From Calditrichaeota bacterium AABM5.125.24 (GTDB lineage Bacteria; Electryoneota; AABM5-125-24; Hatepunaeales; Hatepunaeaceae), in the NCBI GenBank assembly GCA_002127415.1, contig MWJR01000024.1, positions 1 to 7,582 of the forward strand: a stretch of 7,582 bases of DNA, written 5' to 3'. The notes under the pieces were generated by a model. That model worked only from the letters and a program-made list of their open reading frames with translations, had not been told where the DNA came from and made no database searches. Shown here piece by piece: positions 1-7,129 of this stretch (the stretch's first letter is position 1; each line of letters opens with the position of its first letter). Made by a program: the position numbers and the translations under genes.

Positions 1-468
1 GCCGACGGTTCCCTCGACCTTCGCCCGTTCGTGGACATGCTCGGCCGGGAACCTCCCCCGCCCACTCCGGAACAGGCGAAGCTGCCAGTCCGGATACTGC
101 CCGCCGTAGCGCAGCCAGCGTCCGAGCACGTGGTTGCGACGCGGGATAAGGTAGCCGTCGCGGGTGCCCTCGTTGACAACGCGCCTGATCTGGCCTGCCA
201 GAGGGTCGGGAACCCTCTCATCGGCATCCAGCACCAGCACCCACTCCCCCTGGCAGTGACCGATGGCGATGTTCTTGTTCTGGTTGAGGTTGGTGCGGTT
301 CGATTCGTGATGAACCTCCGCACCTGCATCGGCGGCGATGCGGGCCGTATCATCTTCAGAGCCGCAATCCACCACCACCACCTGGTCAGCCCAGGAGATG
401 CTCGCCAGAGCCTCGCCGATAATGGCAGCCTCATTGTGGGCTATTATGGCGACTGAGAGCTTAACCAC
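1..468 (-). CDS. Glycosyltransferase family 2, WaaE/KdtX-like (partial, C-terminus off the window)
   Basis: Cytoplasmic GT-A fold sugar transferase, probably adding a hexose to LPS core or another surface glycan. The 156 visible residues open with the GT2 start VAIIAHNEA (6-14). They continue with VVVVDCGSEDDT (30-41, usually DSGSTDGT), the metal/nucleotide-binding LDADE (80-84), and the pair PDWQLRLFR (126-134) and HVHER (144-148). That pair typifies the WaaE/KdtX and LgtF-like LPS core branch of the family. The start is the GTG at 466-468: an in-frame TGA lies at 484-486 and no other start codon falls between. No strong Shine-Dalgarno sequence precedes it. The gene overlaps the 3' end of the O-antigen ligase gene by 8 nt, so it is probably expressed by translational coupling. 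The acceptor and donor sugars cannot be read from sequence. The family is secure; the WaaE-like label is an inference from the C-terminal motifs. Confidence 0.92.
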   Translation of the reverse strand, partial: MVKLSVAIIAHNEAAIIGEALASISWADQVVVVDCGSEDDTARIAADAGAEVHHESNRTNLNQNKNIAIGHCQGEWVLVLDADERVPDPLAGQIRRVVNEGTRDGYLIPRRNHVLGRWLRYGGQYPDWQLRLFRSGRGRFPAEHVHERAKVEGTVG

Positions 469-1672
469 TCTTGAGCTTACTGTTCAGGATTACTGCACTC
501 ATAGTCAGACCGACCGTAAACCAAACCATATTCGCCACCTCTGCATCCGTAAGGTAGTTCTGAAACAGTCCGGCGGTCAAGATGGCAGCAGCCACCGCAA
601 AGCCCGCGCTCGGTATCCAATCAATAGTGCTACCTTCTGAAGCAAGTCTATATACACGTATAACTTTCTTAAAAAAAGTCACCCACACAAAACAAAACAG
701 CACCAGCGCAATGATACCACCATCCACCGCCACCGACAGGAGGTCACAATGCGGATGGGCGGCGTTCTCGTAATACCCCGGCCGGTGGAACTTCTCGAAT
801 GCCAATCCAAAGTTACTCTGCCCCACTCCGAAGATTGGATGATGTTTGATGATCTCTACAGATGATAACCACAATCTCACCCGTTGCCCTTCGCTGTGCT
901 CCCCGCTGCTGAAGGCGTTCATAAACCGCTCGGTCAGACCGGGTGTTACTGCGAGCATCAAGATGAAACCCGCCACTCCCGCTGCCAGAAGGTAACCTCT
1001 GAGCCGTTTCCCGGCAACAGCTATCAGCACCGCGATGCCTGCAATGGCGCCGATAAGGCCACTACGGCCATAGCTGACAAAAAGCCCGACACCGGTTAGT
1101 AGAATAAGTCCGGGCATCCAGAATTTTCTCCAGCTTCGGGGTTCAAAGAGCGCCCTGGATAAGGCGGTCAGAAACACGATAAGCGCAATACCGGCGTATG
1201 TCAAATGATGGGTGAACACACCCACTGCCATATATCCGCCACTGACTGGCTCTAATTCTGTGCCCCGGAGCAGGTCATAGCCTGATAAAAACTGATACAC
1301 AGCGTATACTGCCATCAGAAAGCCGGCAGCCAGCATACCCCAAACCGCTTGACCTATCATCTGAGGATCGCGAGCCAGTCCAAAAGCAATGAAGTATGCC
1401 ACCAACACCCACTTATCTTCAAAAAAATCCGCTATATGAACCGGGTATCCAGATGCGAAAACCGCGATGAAATCGACCGCCAGATAAAATATAAGCGGAA
1501 TGGTTATCCCGCCTGACAGATGCCCGATAGATTCCCTGTCAAATATCAATCGCCTTATTAACAACAGAAGAGAGAGGGACAATGCAACATTCGCTGCGAA
1601 TATCGAGAGTGGTAACGTTATGGCTGTTAATATGAGGGTATATTCCTCTATCTTATGCCAATCGACGCTCAT
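461..1672 (-). CDS. O-antigen ligase family (WaaL / Wzy_C-like) polytopic membrane protein
   Basis: A 403-residue inner-membrane protein with about ten to twelve hydrophobic segments. One large polar periplasmic loop lies late in the chain (about residues 245-315). The loop carries the hallmarks of the ligase/polymerase superfamily: RVRLWLSSVEII (264-275), then PIFGVGQSNF, then AHPHCDLLSVAVDGG with conserved histidines near 306 and 308. In WaaL the loop arginine and histidine are needed to move undecaprenyl-linked glycan onto lipid A-core. The C-terminal FQNYLTDAEV is also typical. Length is normal for the family. The ATG overlaps the stop of the upstream GT9 gene (ATGA, 4 nt) and no strong Shine-Dalgarno is visible, which suggests coupling. 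Neighbouring GT9 and GT2 genes favour an LPS ligase. Wzy polymerases and other Wzy_C enzymes share this topology, so the exact reaction stays open. Base composition looks more AT-rich than in the flanking genes. Confidence 0.85.
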   Translation of the reverse strand: MSVDWHKIEEYTLILTAITLPLSIFAANVALSLSLLLLIRRLIFDRESIGHLSGGITIPLIFYLAVDFIAVFASGYPVHIADFFEDKWVLVAYFIAFGLARDPQMIGQAVWGMLAAGFLMAVYAVYQFLSGYDLLRGTELEPVSGGYMAVGVFTHHLTYAGIALIVFLTALSRALFEPRSWRKFWMPGLILLTGVGLFVSYGRSGLIGAIAGIAVLIAVAGKRLRGYLLAAGVAGFILMLAVTPGLTERFMNAFSSGEHSEGQRVRLWLSSVEIIKHHPIFGVGQSNFGLAFEKFHRPGYYENAAHPHCDLLSVAVDGGIIALVLFCFVWVTFFKKVIRVYRLASEGSTIDWIPSAGFAVAAAILTAGLFQNYLTDAEVANMVWFTVGLTMSAVILNSKLKSG

Positions 1673-2673
1673 CTTGTAGCCGTAACCCGGAGAAGGTTTC
1701 TAATAATATCTATAGCTTTATCAATTTGGACTTTTGACCTTATTGATTCCAGAACAATATACATGTGTCGCGGATCGTCGGGCGGGTTCCAGACCCTGGG
1801 GTCCGAACCGGTATAGATGGTCAAAGTCGGAACCCCCATCGCAACGGCAATATGTTTGAGCCCGTTATCCAGGGTCAACATCGTGCGGCAGCGACGAATG
1901 AGCGACGCCGTCTGTAAGATGTCGGTAGCGCCCGCCCAATAGACCTCCAGCCCGGAGGCCTTCTCGACAGGCAGCAGATCTTCCCGCTCACCCTCCGTTG
2001 CGAAAAGCAGATAGGTAACCTTCAACTCGTTGGAAAGCCTCCTTATCAGGCTGATCCACCCGTCGAAATTCCACCTCCGCCAGGGGCGCTTCGACCACGG
2101 CGCCAGACCCACCACAAGGTCCCTCCGGTTCAACCCCGGACGGTTCCATATTTCGTCGGCTGCAGCCTCCTCCTCAGCGCCGATGAAGATGTCGAGCTTC
2201 ATCCCTTCGGGCTCAATACCGAGCTCCCTGGTCATGTTGAACTTGCTCAGGGGGTTGTAAATCGGTCGGGATCTTCGGTTGACGGGTCGGGTGTAGGCCC
2301 AGCTCCTCCCTCGCAAGCGGTAGCCGATTCGTTCGGCAGCACCCGACAGCCGGGTCAGCAGAGCTGAACCCGGGGTGCTGATAAGGTCGACCGCCAGCCG
2401 GTAGCGCTCCCGACGAATTGATTTGAGGATCGGCAGGTAGTCGAATGGACTTGAACCTCTGGGAGGGGCTACGTGAACGCGGCGGAGGTTGGGGTTATGA
2501 CTCAGAATCCTGGCCGGAAGTGGTTCGGCCAGAACATCCAGGTGGACATCGGGATAGGTGCGCTTGAACTGACGCAGAAGGGGGGTCGTGAGCAGCATAT
2601 CCCCCATAGCGCGGAGCTGGACAATCAGGACGGCATCACCGGCATTGAGCTCAAGCGACTCGGCAGGACCCAT
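1669..2673 (-). CDS. Glycosyltransferase family 9, ADP-heptose:LPS heptosyltransferase-like
   Basis: GT-B fold transferase of the heptosyltransferase family, which adds heptose to the inner core of LPS on the cytoplasmic face of the inner membrane. The 334 residues show the N-terminal VQLRAMGDMLLTTPLL (18-33). Asp25 sits where WaaC has its catalytic aspartate. A mid-chain APWSKRPWRRW matches the family's K-W donor-phosphate motif. The C-terminal block from Asp269 (DNGLKHIAVAMGVPT, then GSDPRVWNP) is the canonical nucleotide-sugar-binding signature, usually DSGPMHLAAALG..P. The ATG at 2671-2673 is the only reasonable start before the first motif and has a weak purine-rich GGTGTGG just upstream. 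It leads a three-gene overlapping set with the O-antigen ligase and GT2 genes. The family is clear; whether it is heptosyltransferase I, II or III, or uses another sugar, cannot be decided here. Confidence 0.93.
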   Translation of the reverse strand: MGPAESLELNAGDAVLIVQLRAMGDMLLTTPLLRQFKRTYPDVHLDVLAEPLPARILSHNPNLRRVHVAPPRGSSPFDYLPILKSIRRERYRLAVDLISTPGSALLTRLSGAAERIGYRLRGRSWAYTRPVNRRSRPIYNPLSKFNMTRELGIEPEGMKLDIFIGAEEEAAADEIWNRPGLNRRDLVVGLAPWSKRPWRRWNFDGWISLIRRLSNELKVTYLLFATEGEREDLLPVEKASGLEVYWAGATDILQTASLIRRCRTMLTLDNGLKHIAVAMGVPTLTIYTGSDPRVWNPPDDPRHMYIVLESIRSKVQIDKAIDIIRNLLRVTATR

Positions 2674-2697
2674 TCCACACCAACCGGGTTATCATAA

Positions 2698-2717
2698 GGC
2701 GGACAGGAATGTCCGCC
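2698..2717. repeat. Perfect 20-bp palindromic hairpin upstream of the GT9 gene
   Basis: Arms GGCGGACA (2698-2705) and TGTCCGCC (2710-2717) are exact reverse complements around a 4-nt loop GGAA (2706-2709). It sits in the 78-bp gap between the nfo stop (2752) and the GT9 start (2673), ending 24 nt before the start codon. No run of T follows it on the minus strand (TTATGATAAC), so it is not a canonical intrinsic terminator. It could be a dispersed intergenic palindrome, an mRNA-stability hairpin, or a weak terminator separating the two gene sets. The structure is certain; the role is unknown. Confidence 0.7.
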
Positions 2718-2751
2718 CCACTTCAATTATTAAGCAGATAATCGGGCCACC

Positions 2752-3597
2752 CTACTTTTCACCCTCCAATCCCCGCAGGATATCGAGGTTGCCTGCGAAG
2801 TCCTCCATATCGCCGGGGGTCTCAATGAGGCCCGGCAGGTCGGTAAATCGGGGATCCTGAACGAAGAGCTTGAAAGGCTCAACACCGATCTTTCCATTGC
2901 CGAGATGTTCGTGCCGGTCAATCCGGCTTCCCAGCTCCCGCCTGGAGTCGTTGAAATGAAAGACATAGAGCCTGTCCAGCCCCACCACCCGGTCGAACTC
3001 GGCTATAGTGGCCTCGTAGGCATCAGGCGTCCGGATGTCATAGCCGGCGGCGAAGATATGGCAGGTATCGAGGCAGACTCCGACCCGTGCGTCGCAGTCG
3101 ATCAGCTCAATCAGCTCGGCCATCTGCTCAAAGCGGTAGCCGAGGTTGGTTCCCTGACCGGCTGTAGTTTCGAGCAGGACCCTGACCTTCCCATCCGGCT
3201 GCTGGTTGAAGAGCATCCGCAGCGACTCAGCAATGAGTCGGATCCCCTCCGACTCGCCCGCTCCTAAATGCGAACCGGGGTGCATCACCAGATAGGGTAT
3301 CCGGAGCTGCTCGGCGCGCATCATCTCATCCAGGAAGGCATTGCGGGACATCTTCAGCTTACCATTATCAGTGGTGCAGAGGTTGATAAGATAGGCGCTA
3401 TGCGCGACAGTTCGGCGTATGTCGCAGCTCTCGCAGTTGGCCAGATACTTCTCGACCTCGGCGGGTTCGAGCGGTTTATCTTTCCAGCGATTCTGGTTCT
3501 TGGTGAAGATCTGAAAGGCGTTGATGCCCAGCTTCTGCGCATTCAGCGGTGCGTTGGAAACACCTCCAGCAATGGAGACGTGAGCGCCTAATATCAC
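2752..3597 (-). CDS. nfo: Endonuclease IV (AP endonuclease, deoxyribonuclease IV)
   Basis: Base-excision-repair enzyme that cuts DNA 5' of abasic sites and removes 3' blocking groups. It is a TIM barrel with three zinc ions. All nine expected metal ligands are present in 281 residues: His66 (AHSAYLIN), His106 (HPGSH), Glu143 (LETTAGQG), Asp177 and His180 (LDTCH), His214 (FHFNDS), Asp227 and His229 (DRHEHLG), and Glu259 (IETPG). Length matches the E. coli protein closely. The start is GTG at 3595-3597, giving MILGAHVS, the usual N-terminus of the family. It overlaps the stop of the prenylglyceryl phosphate synthase gene as GTGA. A good Shine-Dalgarno, AAGGTGG, ends 6 nt upstream inside that gene. 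Translational coupling is therefore likely. Nothing in the sequence suggests damage to the gene. Confidence 0.97.
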   Translation of the reverse strand: MILGAHVSIAGGVSNAPLNAQKLGINAFQIFTKNQNRWKDKPLEPAEVEKYLANCESCDIRRTVAHSAYLINLCTTDNGKLKMSRNAFLDEMMRAEQLRIPYLVMHPGSHLGAGESEGIRLIAESLRMLFNQQPDGKVRVLLETTAGQGTNLGYRFEQMAELIELIDCDARVGVCLDTCHIFAAGYDIRTPDAYEATIAEFDRVVGLDRLYVFHFNDSRRELGSRIDRHEHLGNGKIGVEPFKLFVQDPRFTDLPGLIETPGDMEDFAGNLDILRGLEGEK

Positions 3598-4334
3598 TTA
3601 CGACCACCTTTTATGGCAGATGCTATCCGGTGGATTATCTCCCGGCCCCCTCGTTCGACCGCCGTTCCAACCACCACTACATCAGCGCCGGCTTCGGTAG
3701 CAGTCACCGCAGCCTCCGGACTGGCAATCCCCCCACCGACGATGAGAGATATAGATACGCTCTTTCTCACTGCCCGCACTACATCCGGTGGCACCGGCTG
3801 CTCAGCGCCGCTGCCGGCCTCAAGGTAGACGGCCTTCATCCCGAACAGCTCCGCGGCCTGGGCATGTGCTGCCACCAGTTGAGGCTTATCGCGGGGGATG
3901 GGACGGGTGTCCGAGACGAACTCGGTCGAGGTGGTGCGGCCCGACTCGATCAGAAGATAGGCGGTGGGGATGGCTTCAAGCCCCATCCGGCGGATGATCG
4001 GAGCTGCCATCACCTGCTCGCCTATCAGATACTGGGGATTGCGTCCGGAGAGAAGCGACGTGAAGAGAATGCCGTCGGCATAGCGGGATAGCTGACCGCT
4101 GTTACCGGGGAACAGGACCACCGGTAGATTGACTGCACGTTTCAACGCCCGAACGACCGATCCGAAGTCATCCTTGCACAGGAAGCTCCCCCCCACCAGG
4201 ATAGCGACTGCCCCATCCTGCTGTGCGGCAGTCGCGACCTGTATCAGCCTTCGACGCGGGAGGCTGTCCGGATCAAGTAGCACCCAGAGCCGCCCACCCT
4301 TGCCCCGAGGAAATAACCGATTATATAGGCTCAC
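3594..4334 (-). CDS. Geranylgeranylglyceryl (or heptaprenylglyceryl) phosphate synthase, group II, GGGPS/PcrB family
   Basis: TIM-barrel prenyltransferase that joins a long polyprenyl diphosphate to sn-glycerol-1-phosphate, making the first ether bond of archaeal-type lipids. Visible family signatures in 246 residues: LLDPD (19-23), AILVGGS (44-50), LFPGN (74-78), ADGILFTSLLSGRNPQYLIG (86-105), DTRPIPRDK (142-150), YLEAGSGA (170-177), IVGGGI (198-203) and GADVVVVGTAVE (216-227). The phosphate-binding loops and the acidic DPD are intact. The ADGILFTSLLSG-RNP stretch and the length fit group II, known from archaea and from Bacteroidetes/FCB bacteria, rather than Firmicutes PcrB. The GTG start at 4332-4334 overlaps the alaS stop as GTGA and has a close GGAGG four bases upstream. 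Prenyl chain length cannot be predicted. No G1P dehydrogenase or UbiA-type second prenyltransferase is in the window, so the end product is unknown. Confidence 0.92.
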   Translation of the reverse strand: MSLYNRLFPRGKGGRLWVLLDPDSLPRRRLIQVATAAQQDGAVAILVGGSFLCKDDFGSVVRALKRAVNLPVVLFPGNSGQLSRYADGILFTSLLSGRNPQYLIGEQVMAAPIIRRMGLEAIPTAYLLIESGRTTSTEFVSDTRPIPRDKPQLVAAHAQAAELFGMKAVYLEAGSGAEQPVPPDVVRAVRKSVSISLIVGGGIASPEAAVTATEAGADVVVVGTAVERGGREIIHRIASAIKGGRK

Positions 4335-7057
4335 CCCCCCTCCAGGGCCTCACGGACGATGGCCGGGAACTGCTCGACCGCCTTCGTCAATTGGTCAGAA
4401 TGCCTGGTGCCGGCGGTAGCCATATGGGGACGACCGCCGCCGCCGCCGCCGGCGACCCTCGCCGCTTGAGCCACCAGCTCGCCCGCCTTCAGTTTACCCT
4501 CAGCGATCAGTGCATCCCCCACCACACAGCAGATATGACCGCTGCCGGAGGCTGACTGGCTGGTGAGCAGCGCGACAGCACGAGAGTTGCGGCTCCTTAT
4601 GGAATCACCGATCAATTTCAGCCGCTCAATCTCAAGCCCTTCAAATCCGCGGGCTATCACATCCACGTCGTTAACCGAGGTTGCCGCTGCATCCAGCTCG
4701 ACCGCCGCACCATTGGCCCAGACGGTCAACAGCCGTTCAAACTCCTTCTCCAGTGCGCGCTTCTCTTCGAGCGTCTTCTCCAGCTTTTCCACCGGGTCGC
4801 TTCCGTGCGCACCAAGTAGATCCTTCACCTTTTCGAGACCGCGATGTTCCGACAGGGTCAGATCTATAGCCGCCTCGCCGGTGACCGCCTCGATCCGCCT
4901 GACCCCCGCCGATACCGCCCCCTCCGATACGATCCGGAACAGACCGAGCTCACCGGTGCGCCGAACGTGGGTGCCACCGCACAGCTCCCGCGAATACGGA
5001 TTATCCTTCGAGCCGATATGAATCACCCGCACCTCGTCGCCGTATTTCTCGCCGAACAGGGCGGTTATCCCACTGTCGATGGCATCCTTAAAAGGCAGGG
5101 TATACCACGTTACCTCATAGTCGGCGCGTATGGACTGGTTGACGGTGCGCTCTATCTGTTCGACCATCTCCGGGGTCACCTTCTCGAAGTGGGTGAAGTC
5201 GAAGCGGAGCCGGTCCGGCGCCACCAATGAACCTGCCTGGGCTGCGTGCTGACCCAGATGCCTGCGCAGCGCGGTGTGCAGAAGGTGGGTGGCGGTGTGG
5301 TTGGACTGTGTGGGCAAGCGCTGTATCGTGTCCACACGCGCAACCACCTTTACCCCCTCTTCTATTGAAGGGGGGGAGTAAGGGGGGGTTGTCTGAAGTT
5401 CCACCTTATGAACAACCGCCTCGCCAACTCTTACCACATTTTTTACCTCATAAATGACGTCGCCAACTTCAATCCAGCCTTTATCAGAAACCTGACCACC
5501 AGCTTCTGCATAGAACGGCGTCCGGTCCAGGACGATCTCAAGCTGTCCGTCAATAGCTTTGGCAGACAGGATCTCGGCAGTGGTTTCAATCTGGTCGTAA
5601 CCGACGAATTCGCTCTTAAGTCCGCTTACGAACTCCCCACCAGGGACGGTGAACTTATCCTCCCCTCGGGCTCTGACCCGCTGCTCGGCCATCAGCTTCT
5701 CGAAGAGCTCTGTATCTACATGAAGACCGCGCTCGCGTGCCATCAGCTCGGTCAGGTCGAGCGGGAAGCCGTAGGTGTCGGACAGCTTGAAGGCATCGTC
5801 GCCGGGGATAACGGTCTTCTTATCCTGCCTGAGCCTTTCGACCACCGCCCCGAACAGCTCAAGCCCCCTGCCCAGGGTGCGGGCGAAGCCCTCCTCCTCG
5901 GCCCGGATGACCCCCACGATGTGCCTGTAGCGCTCCTTCAAATCGGGGTAGTCATCACCCATCACCGCCACCAGCGGATCGACCAGCTTGTAAAGGAACG
6001 GGGTTTCGAGGCCGATCTCCCGGCCGTAGCGGGCCGCGCGCCGGAGTATCCTTCGCATAACATAGCCCCGCCCCTCGTTGGAAGGCAGCACCCCGTCTGC
6101 CAGTGAGAACGCCAGCGCCCTGACATGGTCGGCTGCTACACGATGCGGTATGCCGCGATGATCCGATTGATACGGTTCACCGGACAGCTCTGCGATCCGG
6201 TCGATGAGCGGTCTGAACAAACTGGTTTCAAAGTTCGAGCTCACCCCTTCGATGACCATCAGGAAGCGCTCGAAACCTGCGCCGGTATCGACGTGTCTAT
6301 TAGGAAGCGGATGCAGCTTGCCGGCTGTATCACGGCGATACTGGATAAAGACCAGGTTCCACAGCTCGATTATCCGTCCGCAGTCGCCGTTGACTGCGCA
6401 CTGGTGACCCTCTTCATCCTGACGACGGCAGGCATCCGGGCCGAGGTCGTAGTGCAGCTCGCTGCAGGGTCCGCACGGCCCGACCTCGCCCATCTCCCAG
6501 AAGTTATCCCTGCGGCCGTGTAAAGAGACCCGTTCGTGTGGAAGACCGGTCTCTTCTATCCAGGCCCGATGAGCCTCTTCGTCCTGCTCAACATCACCGT
6601 CCCCCTGAAAGATCGTGGCATAAAGCCGGGACGGGTCGATCTTCCACACTTTGGTCACCAGCTCCCACGCCCAGCGCACCGCCTCGCGCTTGTAGTAATC
6701 GCCAAACGACCAGTTGCCGAGCATCTCGAAGAAGGTGTGATGATGGGGCGACGTCCCGACCGATTCCAGGTCGTTGTGCTTGCCTGAGACGCGGATGCAC
6801 TTCTGGGAGTTGACGGCGCGACTGTAGGGACGGCTCCCCTGCTCAAGGAACACGTCCTTGAACTGGTTCATCCCGGCGTTGGTGAACAGCAGGGTTGGGT
6901 CGTCGGCCGGCACCAGCGGCGCCGACGGAACATGCTTATGCCCGCGTTCGAGGAAGAAGTCTATGAATTGCTGACGTATGTGGGAGGTACTGGGCGATTC
7001 CATATTCTGTGAATTTGGCTGATCGTTCGATGCACGCATTAAGGGGCTGTCAACCAT
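4331..7057 (-). CDS. alaS: Alanyl-tRNA synthetase with an in-frame repeat-derived insert
   Basis: Charges tRNA-Ala with alanine and hydrolyses mischarged Ser/Gly-tRNA; cytoplasmic and essential. The 908 residues hold the class II catalytic core (DDPTLLFTNAGMNQFKDVF near 52-70; SGKHNDLESVG and HHHTFFEMLGNWSFGDY near 90-121; GRGYVMRRILRRAARYGR). A Cys/His cluster follows in the CGPCSELHYD region. The editing-domain zinc motif is HTATH (587-591) plus CGGTH (693-697). The C-terminal C-Ala/DHHA1 domain ends in a Gly-rich RPHMATAG motif. It is about 30 residues longer than E. coli AlaRS. Part of this is an N-terminal extension: homology begins near IRQQF, residue 27. Part is a proline-rich insert at residues 555-569. 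The ATG at 7055-7057 is chosen because AGGAG lies 12 nt upstream. An internal ATG at 7001-7003 would give a more usual N-terminus but lacks a Shine-Dalgarno. The start overlaps the upstream endonuclease remnant by 19 nt. Confidence 0.97.
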   Translation of the reverse strand: MVDSPLMRASNDQPNSQNMESPSTSHIRQQFIDFFLERGHKHVPSAPLVPADDPTLLFTNAGMNQFKDVFLEQGSRPYSRAVNSQKCIRVSGKHNDLESVGTSPHHHTFFEMLGNWSFGDYYKREAVRWAWELVTKVWKIDPSRLYATIFQGDGDVEQDEEAHRAWIEETGLPHERVSLHGRRDNFWEMGEVGPCGPCSELHYDLGPDACRRQDEEGHQCAVNGDCGRIIELWNLVFIQYRRDTAGKLHPLPNRHVDTGAGFERFLMVIEGVSSNFETSLFRPLIDRIAELSGEPYQSDHRGIPHRVAADHVRALAFSLADGVLPSNEGRGYVMRRILRRAARYGREIGLETPFLYKLVDPLVAVMGDDYPDLKERYRHIVGVIRAEEEGFARTLGRGLELFGAVVERLRQDKKTVIPGDDAFKLSDTYGFPLDLTELMARERGLHVDTELFEKLMAEQRVRARGEDKFTVPGGEFVSGLKSEFVGYDQIETTAEILSAKAIDGQLEIVLDRTPFYAEAGGQVSDKGWIEVGDVIYEVKNVVRVGEAVVHKVELQTTPPYSPPSIEEGVKVVARVDTIQRLPTQSNHTATHLLHTALRRHLGQHAAQAGSLVAPDRLRFDFTHFEKVTPEMVEQIERTVNQSIRADYEVTWYTLPFKDAIDSGITALFGEKYGDEVRVIHIGSKDNPYSRELCGGTHVRRTGELGLFRIVSEGAVSAGVRRIEAVTGEAAIDLTLSEHRGLEKVKDLLGAHGSDPVEKLEKTLEEKRALEKEFERLLTVWANGAAVELDAAATSVNDVDVIARGFEGLEIERLKLIGDSIRSRNSRAVALLTSQSASGSGHICCVVGDALIAEGKLKAGELVAQAARVAGGGGGGRPHMATAGTRHSDQLTKAVEQFPAIVREALEGG
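5341..5391. repeat. G/C-run palindromic repeat element inside alaS
   Basis: On the plus strand, CCCCCTCTTC (5353-5362), loop TATT (5363-5366) and GAAGGGGGGG (5367-5376) form a 10-bp stem with one G.T pair. Outside it, CAACC at 5341-5345 faces GGTTG at 5387-5391. A second G7 run lies at 5382-5388. The whole is a roughly 51-nt imperfect palindrome. In alaS it encodes the low-complexity residues QTTPPYSPPSIEEGV (555-569), where E. coli AlaRS has a shorter, unrelated turn of about nine residues. The paired C-run/G-run design resembles the small dispersed palindromes seen between genes in many bacteria. That it is such an element is an inference; the stem itself is seen directly. Confidence 0.65.
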
Positions 7058-7059
7058 CT

Positions 7060-7078
7060 TTGTTTCACTCTCCTGAAA
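7060..7078 (-). promoter_or_regulatory. alaS: Shine-Dalgarno region deciding the alaS start
   Basis: The minus strand reads CAGGAGAGTGAAACAAAG directly before the ATG at 7055-7057. AGGAG ends 12 nt before the start, slightly longer than ideal spacing. The two downstream in-frame ATGs (7037-7039 and 7001-7003) have no comparable purine tract, so this start is preferred although it adds an N-terminal extension. Confidence 0.5.
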
Positions 7079-7129
7079 TACTCGATCCGCTCACCGATCT
7101 TACCGATCTCCTTGGGGTAAAACTCCAGC

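Noticed and set aside
31..456. Plus-strand open frame of 141 codons at the left edge
   Set aside because: It is antisense to the clearly recognisable GT2 gene on the minus strand and has no family features.
460..480. Short direct repeat TAAGCTC on both sides of the GT2 start
   Set aside because: Seven bases separated by ten, in overlapping coding sequence; likely chance.
2691..2696. TATGAT on the minus strand as a -10 box for the GT9 gene
   Set aside because: The only -35-like hexamer (TTGAAG) is 24 nt away, beyond workable spacing, and the hairpin fills the spacer; not enough to call a promoter.
2698..2717. Hairpin as a rho-independent terminator after nfo
   Set aside because: The stem is GC-rich enough, but no T-run follows on either strand.
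3549..4091. Plus-strand open frame of 180 codons across the nfo and GGGPS genes
   Set aside because: Antisense to two strongly conserved genes, with no recognisable domain or promoter.
4436..4455. Run of GGC codons (five GGC plus GGT) near the alaS 3' end, like a trinucleotide repeat
   Set aside because: It encodes the glycine-rich turn before RPHMATAG, a normal conserved motif of the AlaRS C-terminal DHHA1 domain; high-GC codon use explains the repeat.
5408..6106. Plus-strand open frame of 232 codons within alaS
   Set aside because: It lies fully antisense to conserved AlaRS sequence; it is long only because of codon bias in the real gene.
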